From Terriglobia bacterium (GTDB lineage: Bacteria > Acidobacteriota > Terriglobia > UBA7540): DNA of 64,000 nt. Shown here one piece after another: positions 16,391 to 25,841 of this stretch. The stretch covers positions 186,001 through 250,000 of the forward strand of contig DASTAW010000048.1 in assembly GCA_035712365.1 (NCBI GenBank), given 5' to 3'. The notes under the pieces are model-generated. The model ran no database searches, was not told the DNA's origin, and saw nothing but the letters and a program-made list of their open reading frames with translations. The translations under genes and the position numbers were made by a program. Every line of letters begins with the position of its first letter. Within the stretch, counting starts at the first letter, position 1.

Positions 16391-19300
16391 TCAGAAATCC
16401 AGGCGCAGCATAAACTGAAGCCGCCGCGACGTGCCGGTGCCAGTAGCGCCGGAATTCAACTGGCTGGTAATGACCCCGAAACTCCCCTTCGAGATATTGG
16501 ATCCTGGAGTGCCGTACTGCGGATGGTTGAACATGTTGAAGGCTTCGAACCGGAAATCCAGGGCCAGCCGCTCCGTAATGGTTGTTTTCTTCTCGAGACC
16601 CGTGTCGATTTCCAAATGCGAAGGCCCACGTCCAACGTAGCGTCCCAGGGTACCCCACGTTCCAACGGCCGGTACCGCAAAGGCGGCGGGGTTGAACCAG
16701 TCGTTGATCGTTTGGTCAGCCGGGTAGAGGGACATTCCGGAAACAAAGTCGGGCCGCTGGTTACTTGAGTTACCGTCAGGCATTACACTCGCCTTCCGGC
16801 TTACTGTGATGTCTATTGGCAGGCCGCTCGTGGCCCCCGCAATTCCACTCAGTTGCCATCCGCCCAGTAGCGTTCCAGCGACGCCGCCGGCATTTATGAA
16901 AGGCTTGCCCGGGCCAACCGGAAGCTCATAAACCGAATTGACCGAAAGGGACTGGCGAACGTCATGGCTCGAATTGCTGTAGTCACATTTGATGCATGCC
17001 ATGTTCTGAATGTGGGGATACTCGCCCGCTCCGAACCCGTTGTCAGACAAGGCGTGCGACCACATATACTCAGTCCCCCACAGCCACCCGCTGGTGAGAC
17101 GGCGCTGCAAGGATGCCTGGAGGGAATGGAAGTTGCTGTTGCCCTGATTAGCTTTCAGGTTGTACTGCCCAAACTGAGGCAATGCACGTTCGCCCGTTAA
17201 TGGATTTATGAGATTGGTCTTGGTAGCGGAAAACAGCCTGTGGCCTTCGTTGCCGACGTAAGCAACTTCGCCCAGGAAGTGAAACGGAAGTGCGCGCTGG
17301 ACAGTGAAATTCCACTGCTCCACATATCCGTCCTTGCGGTTCTGGTCCCATGCCTTCGGGGAGAATGATGGAGAGGGCAGCAGGGATAGGGAAACCGGCC
17401 ACGACAAGCCTGGCACACTCGACGCCGAAACGCTAAATCTTTCGGCCGTACTCTCGTGTCCGTCGCTGAAGTCGTCCATCTGGTTTGGCGAAAAGAAGAT
17501 CCCGTACCCGGCGCGAATCACCGTTTTTCCACTGGCTCCCCCGGGAAGCCACGCCACGCCCAGCCGCGGCATGAAGTTCTTGTAGCTCGGGAAATAGAGC
17601 GGTGTTCCCTTCGGACAGAAGCCTCCGCACGAAGGCTTTACCACGGCAATGCGGTCGAACACCTCATGCAAAACGGTGTAATGCTCCCATCGCAATCCGT
17701 AATAGAGAGTGAGGTTGGAGCGGACCTTAAATGTATCCTGCACGTAGGGCATGATATAGGTGCGCCGGTTGCCGCCGAGAGTCAACTGCCCGAAAAAGGC
17801 ATAGTTGTCAAGAACGTTGTTAATGAAATCCTGGTCGGCCGCGTATGAGAGCGCTCCGTTAGCAATTCCCTCGCTTGAATTGTTGAGCCGATGGCGTTCC
17901 ACGCCTATCCCCGTCTTGATGGTGTGCCGACCCCTGACTAGGGTGAAGTCATCATAGCCGTCAATCGTGGTTCCGACCTCCGTGTCAAGCGTGCTGTTAC
18001 TAGGGCCATCGAAAGAAGGTGAACTCGCGCAGACGTCGCCGGGCTGGCCGTTGGCTGTCGACAGGGGACACGTTCCAAACTGGTAGTGATGCAGAGCGGA
18101 ACGATTGATTCCCCCCCTGAGCTCGTTAATGGCCGTCGGCGAGAAAACGTGTGTTAATTGGACGACATAATTGGAAGGCCGAATTTGCGGATTGTCACGG
18201 CCGCCCAGATTGTCCAGCGGTGAGTTGAGGGTGGCGTCGTCGATGTTGACGCGGCCAAATATGGAAGTTTTATCGTTGAAAGTGTGGTCCAGGCGGAGCA
18301 TCACGCTATCCTCGCGCTGGGTGTTCTTTCCTATCGACGTATATTGGTCGGTCACGGAATCGACAGGCGTCTGGCCGACGGGCCAGGAATTAAGGAATGG
18401 TTTGAGAGCGGGCGAGGTCGCCGCCACCTGGTTTCGAAACGCGGCGTTCGGCACGAATCCAATCAAGGTTGTGCTCAGGTCCTGCCGGAGCCCTTCGTAA
18501 TCCGCGAAGAAGAAGGTGCGGTTATGCCTGATGGGACCGCCCACGCTCCCGCCGAACTGGTTCAAGCGGAACGGCGGGACGTCCACATCGAACGGGGAGC
18601 GCGCGTCAAATACGTTATTGCGCAGGAAGTCGAAAGCCGTGCCGTGATACTGGTTTGTCCCCGTCTTTGACACGACGCTTACCTGGGCGCCGGACGACCC
18701 TCCCTGGTCCGCGGTATAGACCGAGGAGCTCACGCGAAACTCCGCGATCGATTCCAGCGAGATGGCCAGACGCGCGCCCGCCTTCTGGCTCTGCTCCTGG
18801 ACGCCGGTGGCATCGAGTCCATCAAAAGTGTAGTTGTTGTCGTCAATGCCCTGCCCGCCGAACCGCAGGTCCCTCTGGCCGCCGCCGCCGAGGTTGATGG
18901 CTCCTTGGGCGAGCGTCATCAGTCTGGCCCAGTCGCGCCCGTTAATGGGGATCTGCCCCACTTGACTCGGGTGGATGACGGTCGCGATCTCGGCGTTGCT
19001 GGTTGCGAGCGCCTGACTTGAGCTCTTCACTTCGACTGTCGTTGTGGTCGCGCCCACCACAAGCTGCGCGTTGACCGTGCGAGTCTGGCCAACGGAGAGA
19101 TCGATCCCCTTCGTCTGGTATGTCTTGAATCCTGATGCAGAGATCGTGAGATCATACGTTCCTACAGGCAGACTGCTGATGCTGTAGACCCCGCTACTCG
19201 TGCTGGTGGCTTGCCTTGTGAAACCAGTGTCGGGCGCGACGACCACAACCTTCGCGTTGGGAACACTCGCCCCACTAGGGTCCGTAACGGTTCCATTAAG

Positions 19301-19402
19301 GTTTGCCCGGTTGATTTGCGCCATGGCGCTTATAGTTGATAGAGAACACAAGAGAGAAACCAAGAGAACATAGTTGAGAAAATGCAATCCTCGTCGTTCC
19401 AT
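16391..19402 (-). CDS. Oar-like TonB-dependent outer-membrane receptor, copy 2
   Basis: A 1003-residue paralogue of the next gene downstream with the same layout: signal peptide, carboxypeptidase-regulatory-like domain, plug (IPINGRDWARLMTLAQGAI, TFDGLDATGVQEQ) and a barrel ending FMLRLDF. Long blocks are nearly identical between the two, while parts of the barrel (about the middle third) differ, as expected if surface loops bind different ligands. The ATG at 19402 has GGAGGGAG upstream, matching the other copy. A second in-frame ATG at 19498 also has a strong AAGGAG seven bases upstream and would add 32 residues ahead of the signal peptide. I prefer 19402 because it matches the paralogue and keeps the signal peptide at the N-terminus. 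Confidence 0.9.
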   Translation of the reverse strand: MERRGLHFLNYVLLVSLLCSLSTISAMAQINRANLNGTVTDPSGASVPNAKVVVVAPDTGFTRQATSTSSGVYSISSLPVGTYDLTISASGFKTYQTKGIDLSVGQTRTVNAQLVVGATTTTVEVKSSSQALATSNAEIATVIHPSQVGQIPINGRDWARLMTLAQGAINLGGGGQRDLRFGGQGIDDNNYTFDGLDATGVQEQSQKAGARLAISLESIAEFRVSSSVYTADQGGSSGAQVSVVSKTGTNQYHGTAFDFLRNNVFDARSPFDVDVPPFRLNQFGGSVGGPIRHNRTFFFADYEGLRQDLSTTLIGFVPNAAFRNQVAATSPALKPFLNSWPVGQTPVDSVTDQYTSIGKNTQREDSVMLRLDHTFNDKTSIFGRVNIDDATLNSPLDNLGGRDNPQIRPSNYVVQLTHVFSPTAINELRGGINRSALHHYQFGTCPLSTANGQPGDVCASSPSFDGPSNSTLDTEVGTTIDGYDDFTLVRGRHTIKTGIGVERHRLNNSSEGIANGALSYAADQDFINNVLDNYAFFGQLTLGGNRRTYIMPYVQDTFKVRSNLTLYYGLRWEHYTVLHEVFDRIAVVKPSCGGFCPKGTPLYFPSYKNFMPRLGVAWLPGGASGKTVIRAGYGIFFSPNQMDDFSDGHESTAERFSVSASSVPGLSWPVSLSLLPSPSFSPKAWDQNRKDGYVEQWNFTVQRALPFHFLGEVAYVGNEGHRLFSATKTNLINPLTGERALPQFGQYNLKANQGNSNFHSLQASLQRRLTSGWLWGTEYMWSHALSDNGFGAGEYPHIQNMACIKCDYSNSSHDVRQSLSVNSVYELPVGPGKPFINAGGVAGTLLGGWQLSGIAGATSGLPIDITVSRKASVMPDGNSSNQRPDFVSGMSLYPADQTINDWFNPAAFAVPAVGTWGTLGRYVGRGPSHLEIDTGLEKKTTITERLALDFRFEAFNMFNHPQYGTPGSNISKGSFGVITSQLNSGATGTGTSRRLQFMLRLDF

Positions 19403-19621
19403 CGCTCCCTCCTCAAAAATTGTGAGCTTAAACCTGACGCGGTTCCGAAAAGTCTTTGAGGCAGAATCTGACACTATGGTGTTGGTGCGTGTCAACATGC
19501 TGTTTCTCCTTCACGAAAACCGATTGGACCCAAGCCCGGCGAAGGGCGCTATGTCCAATCTCCCGACGCGATCTCAGTCTTTTTCAAGTACCACTCAATG
19601 AGCAGCAGGTTTTATCCCGCT

Positions 19622-20581
19622 TCACTTCCCCACGACCAAAAGCGTAAATTTCCCTCCCACCTCCGTCGACAAGAACAGCCGATTAGTTTTCAAATCAAGC
19701 GCGCTGGTCTTGGCAAACGGGAGCGTCTTGATGGTCTCCACATGACTATAGTGGTCAGGATCATCCTGATGAAACACTGTCAGGGTCCCATCGCCGTTGG
19801 AGTTGAAGATCAAGCGTGTCGTAGGATCGAATGAAGTCGCATCAACGTGGTCGCCGATGGGCAACGTTGTGACCACATGGCCGTTATCAGCATTCACGAC
19901 CGCCATAACATGGCTGCGGCAGCCGATGAAGATCCGCCGGTTTGGCCGGTCCATGGCCATACTCGAGGGCCGTTGGCACGGTGCGAGTGGCCAGTGCGCA
20001 TCCGCCTTTAGCTTTCGGGCGTCGATTTTTACCAGCTCGCTCTTGTCTTCCAGATTGTTGAACACGTAGCCGCGCCCGTCTGCGGCGGCAAACTCCGGCC
20101 CTCCGCCCAAGTCAACTGTTCCCGCCACATTCCCGGTCGCGGCGTCGATGGCCGTGGCGCTGTCGCCATCGCCATTGAAAGCAAAAATGCGGCGCGTCGC
20201 AGGGTCATAGATAATCCCGTCAGGACCCTTGCCAGCCGGAATGTGGCGCAGCACCTTCAGAGTTTTCAGGTCGAACATCGTCACCGTGTTCGCCTCGCCG
20301 TTGGTGCTGAACCCGTGATTCCACTTATCCGCCACGGCAATGCCGTGCGCTCCCTGCGCTGGGATTCTTCCAATCTTGGCGTAGGAATCGGCATTGACCA
20401 CGTCCACCTCGGTCTCGTGCGAAACGTAGAGGTGCCGCGCGCTCTCGTCCAGCGTGAGGTAGTCCCCGCGTCCGTGGCCTCCGAGCGGAATTTCCTTCAG
20501 GATGCGGTAGCCGCCGACCGGTAAGGGCGCCGCAGCCAATGATGCCAGGGCAAGGCTGAAAAGCATCGTCAAGAGTTTCAT
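19622..20581 (-). CDS. Secreted YVTN/YncE-like beta-propeller protein
   Basis: A 319-residue exported protein with a cleavable signal peptide (MKLLTMLFSLALASLAAAP) followed by about six repeats of roughly 40 residues of the type '...LYVSHETEVDVVNADSY...GRIPAQGAHGIAV', '...VTMFDLKTLKVLRHIPAGKGPDGI' and '...IDAATGNVAGTVDLGGGPE'. These are the YVTN/YncE blades of a seven-bladed propeller. AAGGGG stands five bases before the ATG. Members are periplasmic or surface proteins, and some bind DNA or metals; no specific function can be given. It lies on the same strand as the receptor pair and the GMC gene, with about 170-220 bp gaps, so it may have its own promoter. Confidence 0.82.
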   Translation of the reverse strand: MKLLTMLFSLALASLAAAPLPVGGYRILKEIPLGGHGRGDYLTLDESARHLYVSHETEVDVVNADSYAKIGRIPAQGAHGIAVADKWNHGFSTNGEANTVTMFDLKTLKVLRHIPAGKGPDGIIYDPATRRIFAFNGDGDSATAIDAATGNVAGTVDLGGGPEFAAADGRGYVFNNLEDKSELVKIDARKLKADAHWPLAPCQRPSSMAMDRPNRRIFIGCRSHVMAVVNADNGHVVTTLPIGDHVDATSFDPTTRLIFNSNGDGTLTVFHQDDPDHYSHVETIKTLPFAKTSALDLKTNRLFLSTEVGGKFTLLVVGK

Positions 20582-20752
20582 TGAATCCCCTTATCAGGTC
20601 CTTGTGACCGTCTGTGACTGATCAACGAAATTCTATGGGTGAAGCATTACGTCCGCGTAACGGTCCCATGAACCTTGCGTTAAAATTAAACTTCCTCGTT
20701 TTCTTCCCGCATCAAAATCTGAGTTCGGTGATGCTCCTTTTCAGCAGGCAAT

Positions 20753-22360
20753 TCATGACCACTCCCTGCGGCGGTCCCAAATGCCCTCTGCGCAGCGGAG
20801 CGCGAGCGCACCGATTGTGGAAGTGGGATTGACAGCAGCGCCGGTGGTGAAGGAGCTGCCGTCAACAACGAAAAGGTTAGGGACGTCATGCGCCTGGTGC
20901 CATTGATTGACAACGGAACTCTTGGGATCGCTGCCCATGCGCGCAGTACCCATCAGATGGAAAGCCGGAGCGATGACGCCGCTGTCAAGCACTTCAACAA
21001 CTCCAGCCGCTTCAAGCGCCCGCCGCGCCATCGCCCCCCCATGGTGCAGTATCTTGAGGCTATTGGCGCTGTAACTGTAGACGACCCGTGGGGCCGGAAT
21101 GCCGCTTGAGTCCTTGATATTAGGATCGAGTTCAACACGGTTCATTTCCTGTGGCAAATCCTCTCCCATCACAGTGATTCGAATGATGTGAGGGAATCGA
21201 CGGCGCATCACACGGTGATGTTCGGCTCCCCATGGAACAGGACGGCTCGTGAATCCGCCCCAGGCCTGGTGCAAAGGACCGAAGCTCCTCTCCAGGAAGA
21301 ATGTATACCCGCGCAGGAAGCCCCGGCTTGTATCAGTCTCATAGAACTGCTGGCTGAAGGCGGGGATTCCGAAAGGGCCGTCGTAACTGTCGATGCGCTC
21401 TTCAAAGACCCCTTCCAGAAAGCGGAAGGGATGGAGCATGAAGTTCTTCCCCACCAATCCTGAGGAATTGGCGATACCCTGCGGGAAAAGGTTCGATTTT
21501 GAATTCAGCAGCAGCCGCGGCGTGCCAACTCCGTTGCAGGCGACCACCACCACCCGGGCCCGCTGTTCATGGAGCTTTCCAAGGCGATCATAATACAGCG
21601 CTGCCTGCACACGGCCGCGGGTGTCCACCGTAATCTCTCGCACTCTCGCTCGCGTCTTCAGCACGGCGCCTTTGCGAAGCGCTTTGGGCCAGTAGGTGAC
21701 GTCGGTCGAGGCCTTTGAGCCAATCGAGCACCCGAACATACACTTGCCGTGCAGATCGCAGCCTGGGCGGCCGTCGTAGGCGCGGGAGATGATGGCGTTA
21801 TCAGAAACCCACCAGTGCCACCCCAGCTTGTCGAACCCTTTGGTGATGACGTCCCCCAGAATTCCGATAGGCAGGGGCGGCGTCGGCCGGGGTGCGCGCG
21901 GAGGGTTCGCAGGGTCTCCCGCCAAACCTGCCACCCCCATCTCCCGGTCATTCATGTCGTAATAACGTTCGAGGTCCTGGTAGGTGATGGGCCAATCCTC
22001 TGCCACACCGTCAAGGGTCTTAACGCGGAAGTCGGAAGGATGAAAGCGCGGGAAGTGACCGGTATAATGGATGGTGCTACCCCCCACCGCATTAAACATC
22101 AGAATATCGGGAGGATTTCCGCCCGTCGCCACAATAGGGTAGTCCTCCGGCCGGCGGCGAACATTGGGGCTGAAATTGAACGCGCCGCGATGCAGTTGGA
22201 TTTCGTAATCGGGACGTGTGGAGGGGTACTGATCGGGTTTCGTCCAGTCGCCCTGTTCGAGACAAACGACCTTTGCGCCCAAGTCCGCAAGGTGCTTGGT
22301 TACAGCCCCGCCCGCCGCACCCGAGCCGATCACCAGCACATCCGCGAGCTCATCCGCCAT
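20753..22360 (-). CDS. GMC-family flavoprotein dehydrogenase (gluconate-dehydrogenase-like)
   Basis: FAD-dependent glucose-methanol-choline oxidoreductase of 535 residues. The N-terminal dinucleotide fold reads VLVIGSGAAGGAVTKHLADL (about 8-27) and continues to CLEQGDW. A mid-region C-x-x-x-G-K-C-M-F-G-C cluster (about residues 200-212) is a cysteine-rich insertion. The active-site histidine lies in HLMGTARMG (about 467-475) and the C-terminal N-P-T-S-T-I carries the paired residue. It has no signal peptide. The gene just upstream encodes a gluconate-2-dehydrogenase subunit-3-like protein with a Tat signal, so this subunit is probably exported folded as a passenger and oxidises a sugar or alcohol in the periplasm. 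The usual cytochrome c subunit is not adjacent. AGGAGA precedes the ATG. Confidence 0.9.
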   Translation of the reverse strand: MADELADVLVIGSGAAGGAVTKHLADLGAKVVCLEQGDWTKPDQYPSTRPDYEIQLHRGAFNFSPNVRRRPEDYPIVATGGNPPDILMFNAVGGSTIHYTGHFPRFHPSDFRVKTLDGVAEDWPITYQDLERYYDMNDREMGVAGLAGDPANPPRAPRPTPPLPIGILGDVITKGFDKLGWHWWVSDNAIISRAYDGRPGCDLHGKCMFGCSIGSKASTDVTYWPKALRKGAVLKTRARVREITVDTRGRVQAALYYDRLGKLHEQRARVVVVACNGVGTPRLLLNSKSNLFPQGIANSSGLVGKNFMLHPFRFLEGVFEERIDSYDGPFGIPAFSQQFYETDTSRGFLRGYTFFLERSFGPLHQAWGGFTSRPVPWGAEHHRVMRRRFPHIIRITVMGEDLPQEMNRVELDPNIKDSSGIPAPRVVYSYSANSLKILHHGGAMARRALEAAGVVEVLDSGVIAPAFHLMGTARMGSDPKSSVVNQWHQAHDVPNLFVVDGSSFTTGAAVNPTSTIGALALRCAEGIWDRRREWS

Positions 22361-22393
22361 ATCCGTCTCCTGACCCAGCCCGTCTTACCTTGA

Positions 22394-22984
22394 TCAAGAA
22401 ACCTCCCGATAAAGTTTGCCCATCTTGCGCACGCGGTCGAGCGAAGATGGGTCAAACGGCTTCATCCTGGGCCCGGCCGAGTTGGTTGGATGGAACGAGT
22501 AGCCGAGCTGCGTCCAGACTTTCGGCTGGGTATAGTAGGCTTCGTATATGTAGTCGCGCAGCTTCGCGAAATTCTGTCTCGGCCGCAGTGCTTCGAATTT
22601 CTTCAGCGCCTCGACGCGCTCCGGATGAATCAGCGAAGTAAATTCCTTGCCCAGGCCTTTGCGGCTTAGCTCCGAAAGCATGCCGAGGCTATGCAGCAGG
22701 TCTTTCTTGATCTTCGGGTTTTCGTGCGCGATGCGGGTGAGATACTCCACGCCTCCCACCTCGCTTGCCGCTGGCATGCCGTCGCCGGCGGGAATGATCT
22801 CGTCCATCGCGGCGCGCAGCAAGTTGCGCTGTTGCACATCAAAAGTGTCGGAGCTTTGTTGCCCCGCATAGCCAGCGCGACCCTCTGCCGGAATGATAAT
22901 GCCTGCCGTTACGGCTCCGCTCGCCGCGATCGAGCCTTTAAGCGTGCTTTCAAGAAACTTACGGCGCGTCCAATTGCGTTTCAT
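22394..22984 (-). CDS. Gluconate 2-dehydrogenase subunit 3-like protein, Tat signal
   Basis: A 196-residue partner of the GMC flavoprotein. The N-terminus MKRNWTRRKFLESTLKG is a twin-arginine (RRKFL) export signal followed by a hydrophobic stretch. The remainder contains the small-subunit pattern LLRAAMDEIIPAGDGMPAASE-GVEYL, then a helical region ending near the C-terminus. In characterised gluconate dehydrogenases this subunit carries the Tat signal for the heterodimer. It lies 33 bp upstream of the flavoprotein gene in the same direction. No clear ribosome site is seen before the ATG. Confidence 0.88.
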   Translation of the reverse strand: MKRNWTRRKFLESTLKGSIAASGAVTAGIIIPAEGRAGYAGQQSSDTFDVQQRNLLRAAMDEIIPAGDGMPAASEVGGVEYLTRIAHENPKIKKDLLHSLGMLSELSRKGLGKEFTSLIHPERVEALKKFEALRPRQNFAKLRDYIYEAYYTQPKVWTQLGYSFHPTNSAGPRMKPFDPSSLDRVRKMGKLYREVS

Positions 22985-23589
22985 GATCTACTAATAACTG
23001 ACTTTGGTTCGGGGGACGATTCTCGGAGTCGATCTAATCGCTTAGGATAACGCATCAATTACACTCCTCGGCCCGTTCACCGATTATCAGAATGGAAAGC
23101 TATTATGGGTTACGCTCTGTGTCGTGCCGCCCCGATCCGATTTAGCTTGTATCATTCTTCATCGTGAGTGTCAAGTACTTCTTGCATGAATCTGATAGGC
23201 AACTCTTGCTTTATTTTTGATCGACATCGACGCTATGACCTTTTTGCATACGATCTCGCGTTGGCCCTTGCCCAAACGTCATGTTTTATTTGGACGCAGG
23301 AAAATCAAACCGGTTATATGCCTCGTTATGATAACGACTACTGGGTGAAATTCACATTTGCGGCTCAAACGCAGTCGGAAAGTTTTGGCCGAACTCGGCC
23401 GCGCCCGCATCCGATGGGTTCGCGGCAGGGATTTTTATCCGTCTGATATGGATCTGACACAATATACCGAGCGCCAGCCGTCATTCTGAACGAAATCACC
23501 TCAGCAGCAGGGGCAGCTTAGGGGCGGTTCGCGGGACCGAAGGTCCCGACGGATGCGGGTGAGTTGCTGCCGCGAGGTGGAAACGGGCC
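22985..23589. other. Intergenic region with a candidate transcript-end hairpin
   Basis: No convincing gene is seen in these 605 bp. The only feature is an inverted repeat, CGGGACC (23532-23538), spacer GAA, GGTCCCG (23542-23548). It lies about 40 bases past the histidine-kinase stop on the leftward transcript and could mark its end, though no U-run follows. The promoter of the Tat/GMC pair should lie near 22990-23160 but is not obvious. Confidence 0.4.
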
Positions 23590-24996
23590 TTACCTTTGAA
23601 GAGGGAGGTTTACGGTGAAGATTGAACCGCTGCAGGGCATGCTGTGGCAGTCTATCCAGCCTCCCATAGCGCTCGTAATTGCGAGTGCAATAGCCAGACC
23701 AAGCCCACCGCTCGGCGCCGCCTCAACCTTAAAGTCAGGCGAGCTGGAGGACGCAGCTCTATAGAAACGCTTGAAGATATGGGCTAGGTGTTCCGAAGCA
23801 ATTCCAACGCCGTGGTCCCGGAATCGTGCCTGCAGTGTTCCGTTGCTCTGTTCCAACTCGACCTGTATGGTCGCTGACGGTGGCGAAAACTTGATGGCAT
23901 TCTCGAGAAAAACCACAAAAAGTTGCCTTAAGAAGGTTTCATCGCCCGCGTAAGGGAAATCCTGACTCAAGTTGCGGTTGATGGTGATGTGTTTCAGCCC
24001 TGCCATTGGGCTTAGCAGCGCACATGCCCCTTCCAGTATCTCGTTGAGATAAACCGGTTCGTTCGCAAGCCGGAGTTGTCCGGCATCAGCCATAGCGAGC
24101 GTGAAGAGGCCTTCCACGATTTTGCTCAGGTGTTTCAGTTCGGCATCGATCGCGCGTAACGATTCCTGGTACTGCCGTTGTGTCCTCGGTTCAAAAAGCA
24201 AAAGCTCCGATTCACCTCGCAACACTGAGAGAGGTGTCCGGAGCTCATGCGCGGCATCAGAAACAAACTGCCTCGACTGCCCAACGGCGGACGCAACGCG
24301 TTCGAAGAGTTGATTAAACGTTTCCGCCAACCGGCTTAATTCGTCGCGAGGGGCCTTGACAGGTAATGGCTGCCACAGGTTTGGCTGATAAAGCCCAGAC
24401 GCGCGCTCGGCCATAAGTTCGGCGTGCCGAGTAAATGTGGCGATCGGCGCCAGGCTCTTCCCAACATACCACGCCGAAACACTGGCAGTCAGCACCAGGC
24501 TCAAAGGCAAAATCAGGAAGATTATGCCGCGAAAACTCGCAAGGATATGATCGGCCTCGCGGGTTGAAACCGCAACCGTCAGCACAAAGTAGTTCTTGTT
24601 AAATTGAAAGGGAATTGCAGCAACACGTAGACTGCCGTCAGGGGTGTTGTCGATTCTCAGGAAACTCGGCTGATTGCCCCTGAATACCGTCGGGGTCAGA
24701 GGTATCGTTCCCATCTGAAGGTTGTGGGAGCGCTGCAAGACATGACCTGAAGAGTCTGAGAGCTCGAAATATTCGCCGGAAATATCTAATTGGTCTACAT
24801 CCCTTTCGGTAAGAGAGTCCGTCAGGAGATCAGCGATAACGGGGCGGGCTGCTTCCTGCAGTTGCTGGTCTAACTGGCTATACACTTCACGTGACAAAAG
24901 CACATAGAGTCCCGAAGAGCACGCTACCAGCAGAATGCCGACAACCGCGCAAAACATTAGCATCATGCGGCCACGTAAAGACGAGGCGAACATCAT
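23590..24996 (-). CDS. Sensor histidine kinase, OmpR-system partner
   Basis: Inner-membrane sensor kinase of 468 residues. Two membrane helices (about 9-31 and 160-182) flank a periplasmic domain of about 125 residues, then come a HAMP linker, the phosphoacceptor box DAAHELRTPLSVL with H250, the N box FLENAIKF, and the G boxes RDHGVGIA and GGLGLAIA. The layout matches CusS/heavy-metal-type and related kinases, but the input signal is unknown. Its start ATG overlaps the stop of the response-regulator gene (ATGA, 24996-24993), so the two proteins are translationally coupled. Confidence 0.93.
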   Translation of the reverse strand: MMFASSLRGRMMLMFCAVVGILLVACSSGLYVLLSREVYSQLDQQLQEAARPVIADLLTDSLTERDVDQLDISGEYFELSDSSGHVLQRSHNLQMGTIPLTPTVFRGNQPSFLRIDNTPDGSLRVAAIPFQFNKNYFVLTVAVSTREADHILASFRGIIFLILPLSLVLTASVSAWYVGKSLAPIATFTRHAELMAERASGLYQPNLWQPLPVKAPRDELSRLAETFNQLFERVASAVGQSRQFVSDAAHELRTPLSVLRGESELLLFEPRTQRQYQESLRAIDAELKHLSKIVEGLFTLAMADAGQLRLANEPVYLNEILEGACALLSPMAGLKHITINRNLSQDFPYAGDETFLRQLFVVFLENAIKFSPPSATIQVELEQSNGTLQARFRDHGVGIASEHLAHIFKRFYRAASSSSPDFKVEAAPSGGLGLAIALAITSAMGGWIDCHSMPCSGSIFTVNLPLQR

Positions 24997-25667
24997 TCCT
25001 CAACTCGCATGCAGTATCCAAGTCCATGAATGGTATGGATTAGCCTATTAGCGTGGCCTTGGTCGATTTTCTGCCGAAGCCGGTTAATATAGACCTCCAC
25101 AAGATTTGTTTCGCTGTCAAAGTGACAATCCCACACGTGCTCAATAATTTCGCTACGAGTTACGGCATCTGGCGCGCGGAGCATCAAGAATTCCAGCAAG
25201 GCAAACTCCCGAGAAGTCAAAGGAATTGCCAGTTCGCCCCGTTTTGCCCGACGGCGATGCCGGTCCAGCTCAAGGCCAGCATACTGCAGCGTTGCCGCAG
25301 ACTTACCGAATCCCCGCCGGATGAGCGCCTGGACCCGGGCTTCCAGTTCGGCCAGCGCAAAAGGTTTGGTCAGATAGTCGTCAGCGCCAGCGTTCAGGCC
25401 CTGAACTCGCTCTTCTACAAGAACTCGTGCTGTTAGCATAAGGATTGGAGTTTCAATGCCTTCCTCTCGCATTTTGCGGCATACCGAAATCCCATTCATC
25501 CCCGGCAATCTGACGTCCAGAAGAATGGCGTCATAAGGCGCCCCCGTAGCCATTTCCAAACCCTTCTCGCCCGATTCAGCAATATCCACCGCATAAGACT
25601 TTTCACGCAGCGCGCGGGCAACAAAACTTGCCACCTTCCGTTCGTCTTCAATCAGCAAAATGCGCAT
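24993..25667 (-). CDS. OmpR/PhoB-family response regulator
   Basis: DNA-binding response regulator of about 224 residues. The receiver has the acidic pair E7-D8, phosphoacceptor D51 (ILLDVRLPG), T79 (LTAR) and K101 (LTKPFA). The C-terminal winged helix includes LTSREFALLEFL and VEVYINRLRQKID, typical of OmpR/PhoB. A GTG-type upstream extension is open, but MRILLIEDE at 25667 is the natural N-terminus. No ribosome site precedes it. Instead a consensus-like TATAAT ends 16 bases upstream, so the transcript probably has a very short leader. It is followed with a 4-bp overlap by its kinase gene. Confidence 0.93.
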   Translation of the reverse strand: MRILLIEDERKVASFVARALREKSYAVDIAESGEKGLEMATGAPYDAILLDVRLPGMNGISVCRKMREEGIETPILMLTARVLVEERVQGLNAGADDYLTKPFALAELEARVQALIRRGFGKSAATLQYAGLELDRHRRRAKRGELAIPLTSREFALLEFLMLRAPDAVTRSEIIEHVWDCHFDSETNLVEVYINRLRQKIDQGHANRLIHTIHGLGYCMRVEE

Positions 25668-25683
25668 AGGGGGAACGGCGCCT

Positions 25684-25713
25684 ATTATACGCCGAGGCCG
25701 CCTACGGTGAGAA
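25684..25713 (-). promoter_or_regulatory. Promoter of the OmpR-type two-component operon
   Basis: On the minus strand TTCTCA (25713-25708) and a perfect TATAAT (25689-25684) are separated by 18 bases. The -10 ends only 16 bases before the ATG at 25667. A start site 6-8 bases downstream leaves a leader of under about ten bases, consistent with the absence of a Shine-Dalgarno sequence. Confidence 0.5.
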
Positions 25714-25841
25714 GACAACGTATCGCCACGTGTTAAACGTAACCGATGAGAGGCCGTCGAGACATTTAAGAGAGTAACCAGCCGTGCCGTTTAAGGTATA
25801 ACCCCATTCCCGCGAATCAGGAGGGAGTCGAGAACGCATTG

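Noticed and set aside
16341-16658. 106-codon N-terminal extension of the first tandem receptor
   Set aside because: It overlaps the neighbouring gene's 3' end in another frame, while a signal peptide and a strong ribosome site mark 16340 as the true start.
23168-23446. A 92-codon rightward frame in the gap before the histidine kinase
   Set aside because: No ribosome site, odd composition and no recognisable features; treated as chance.
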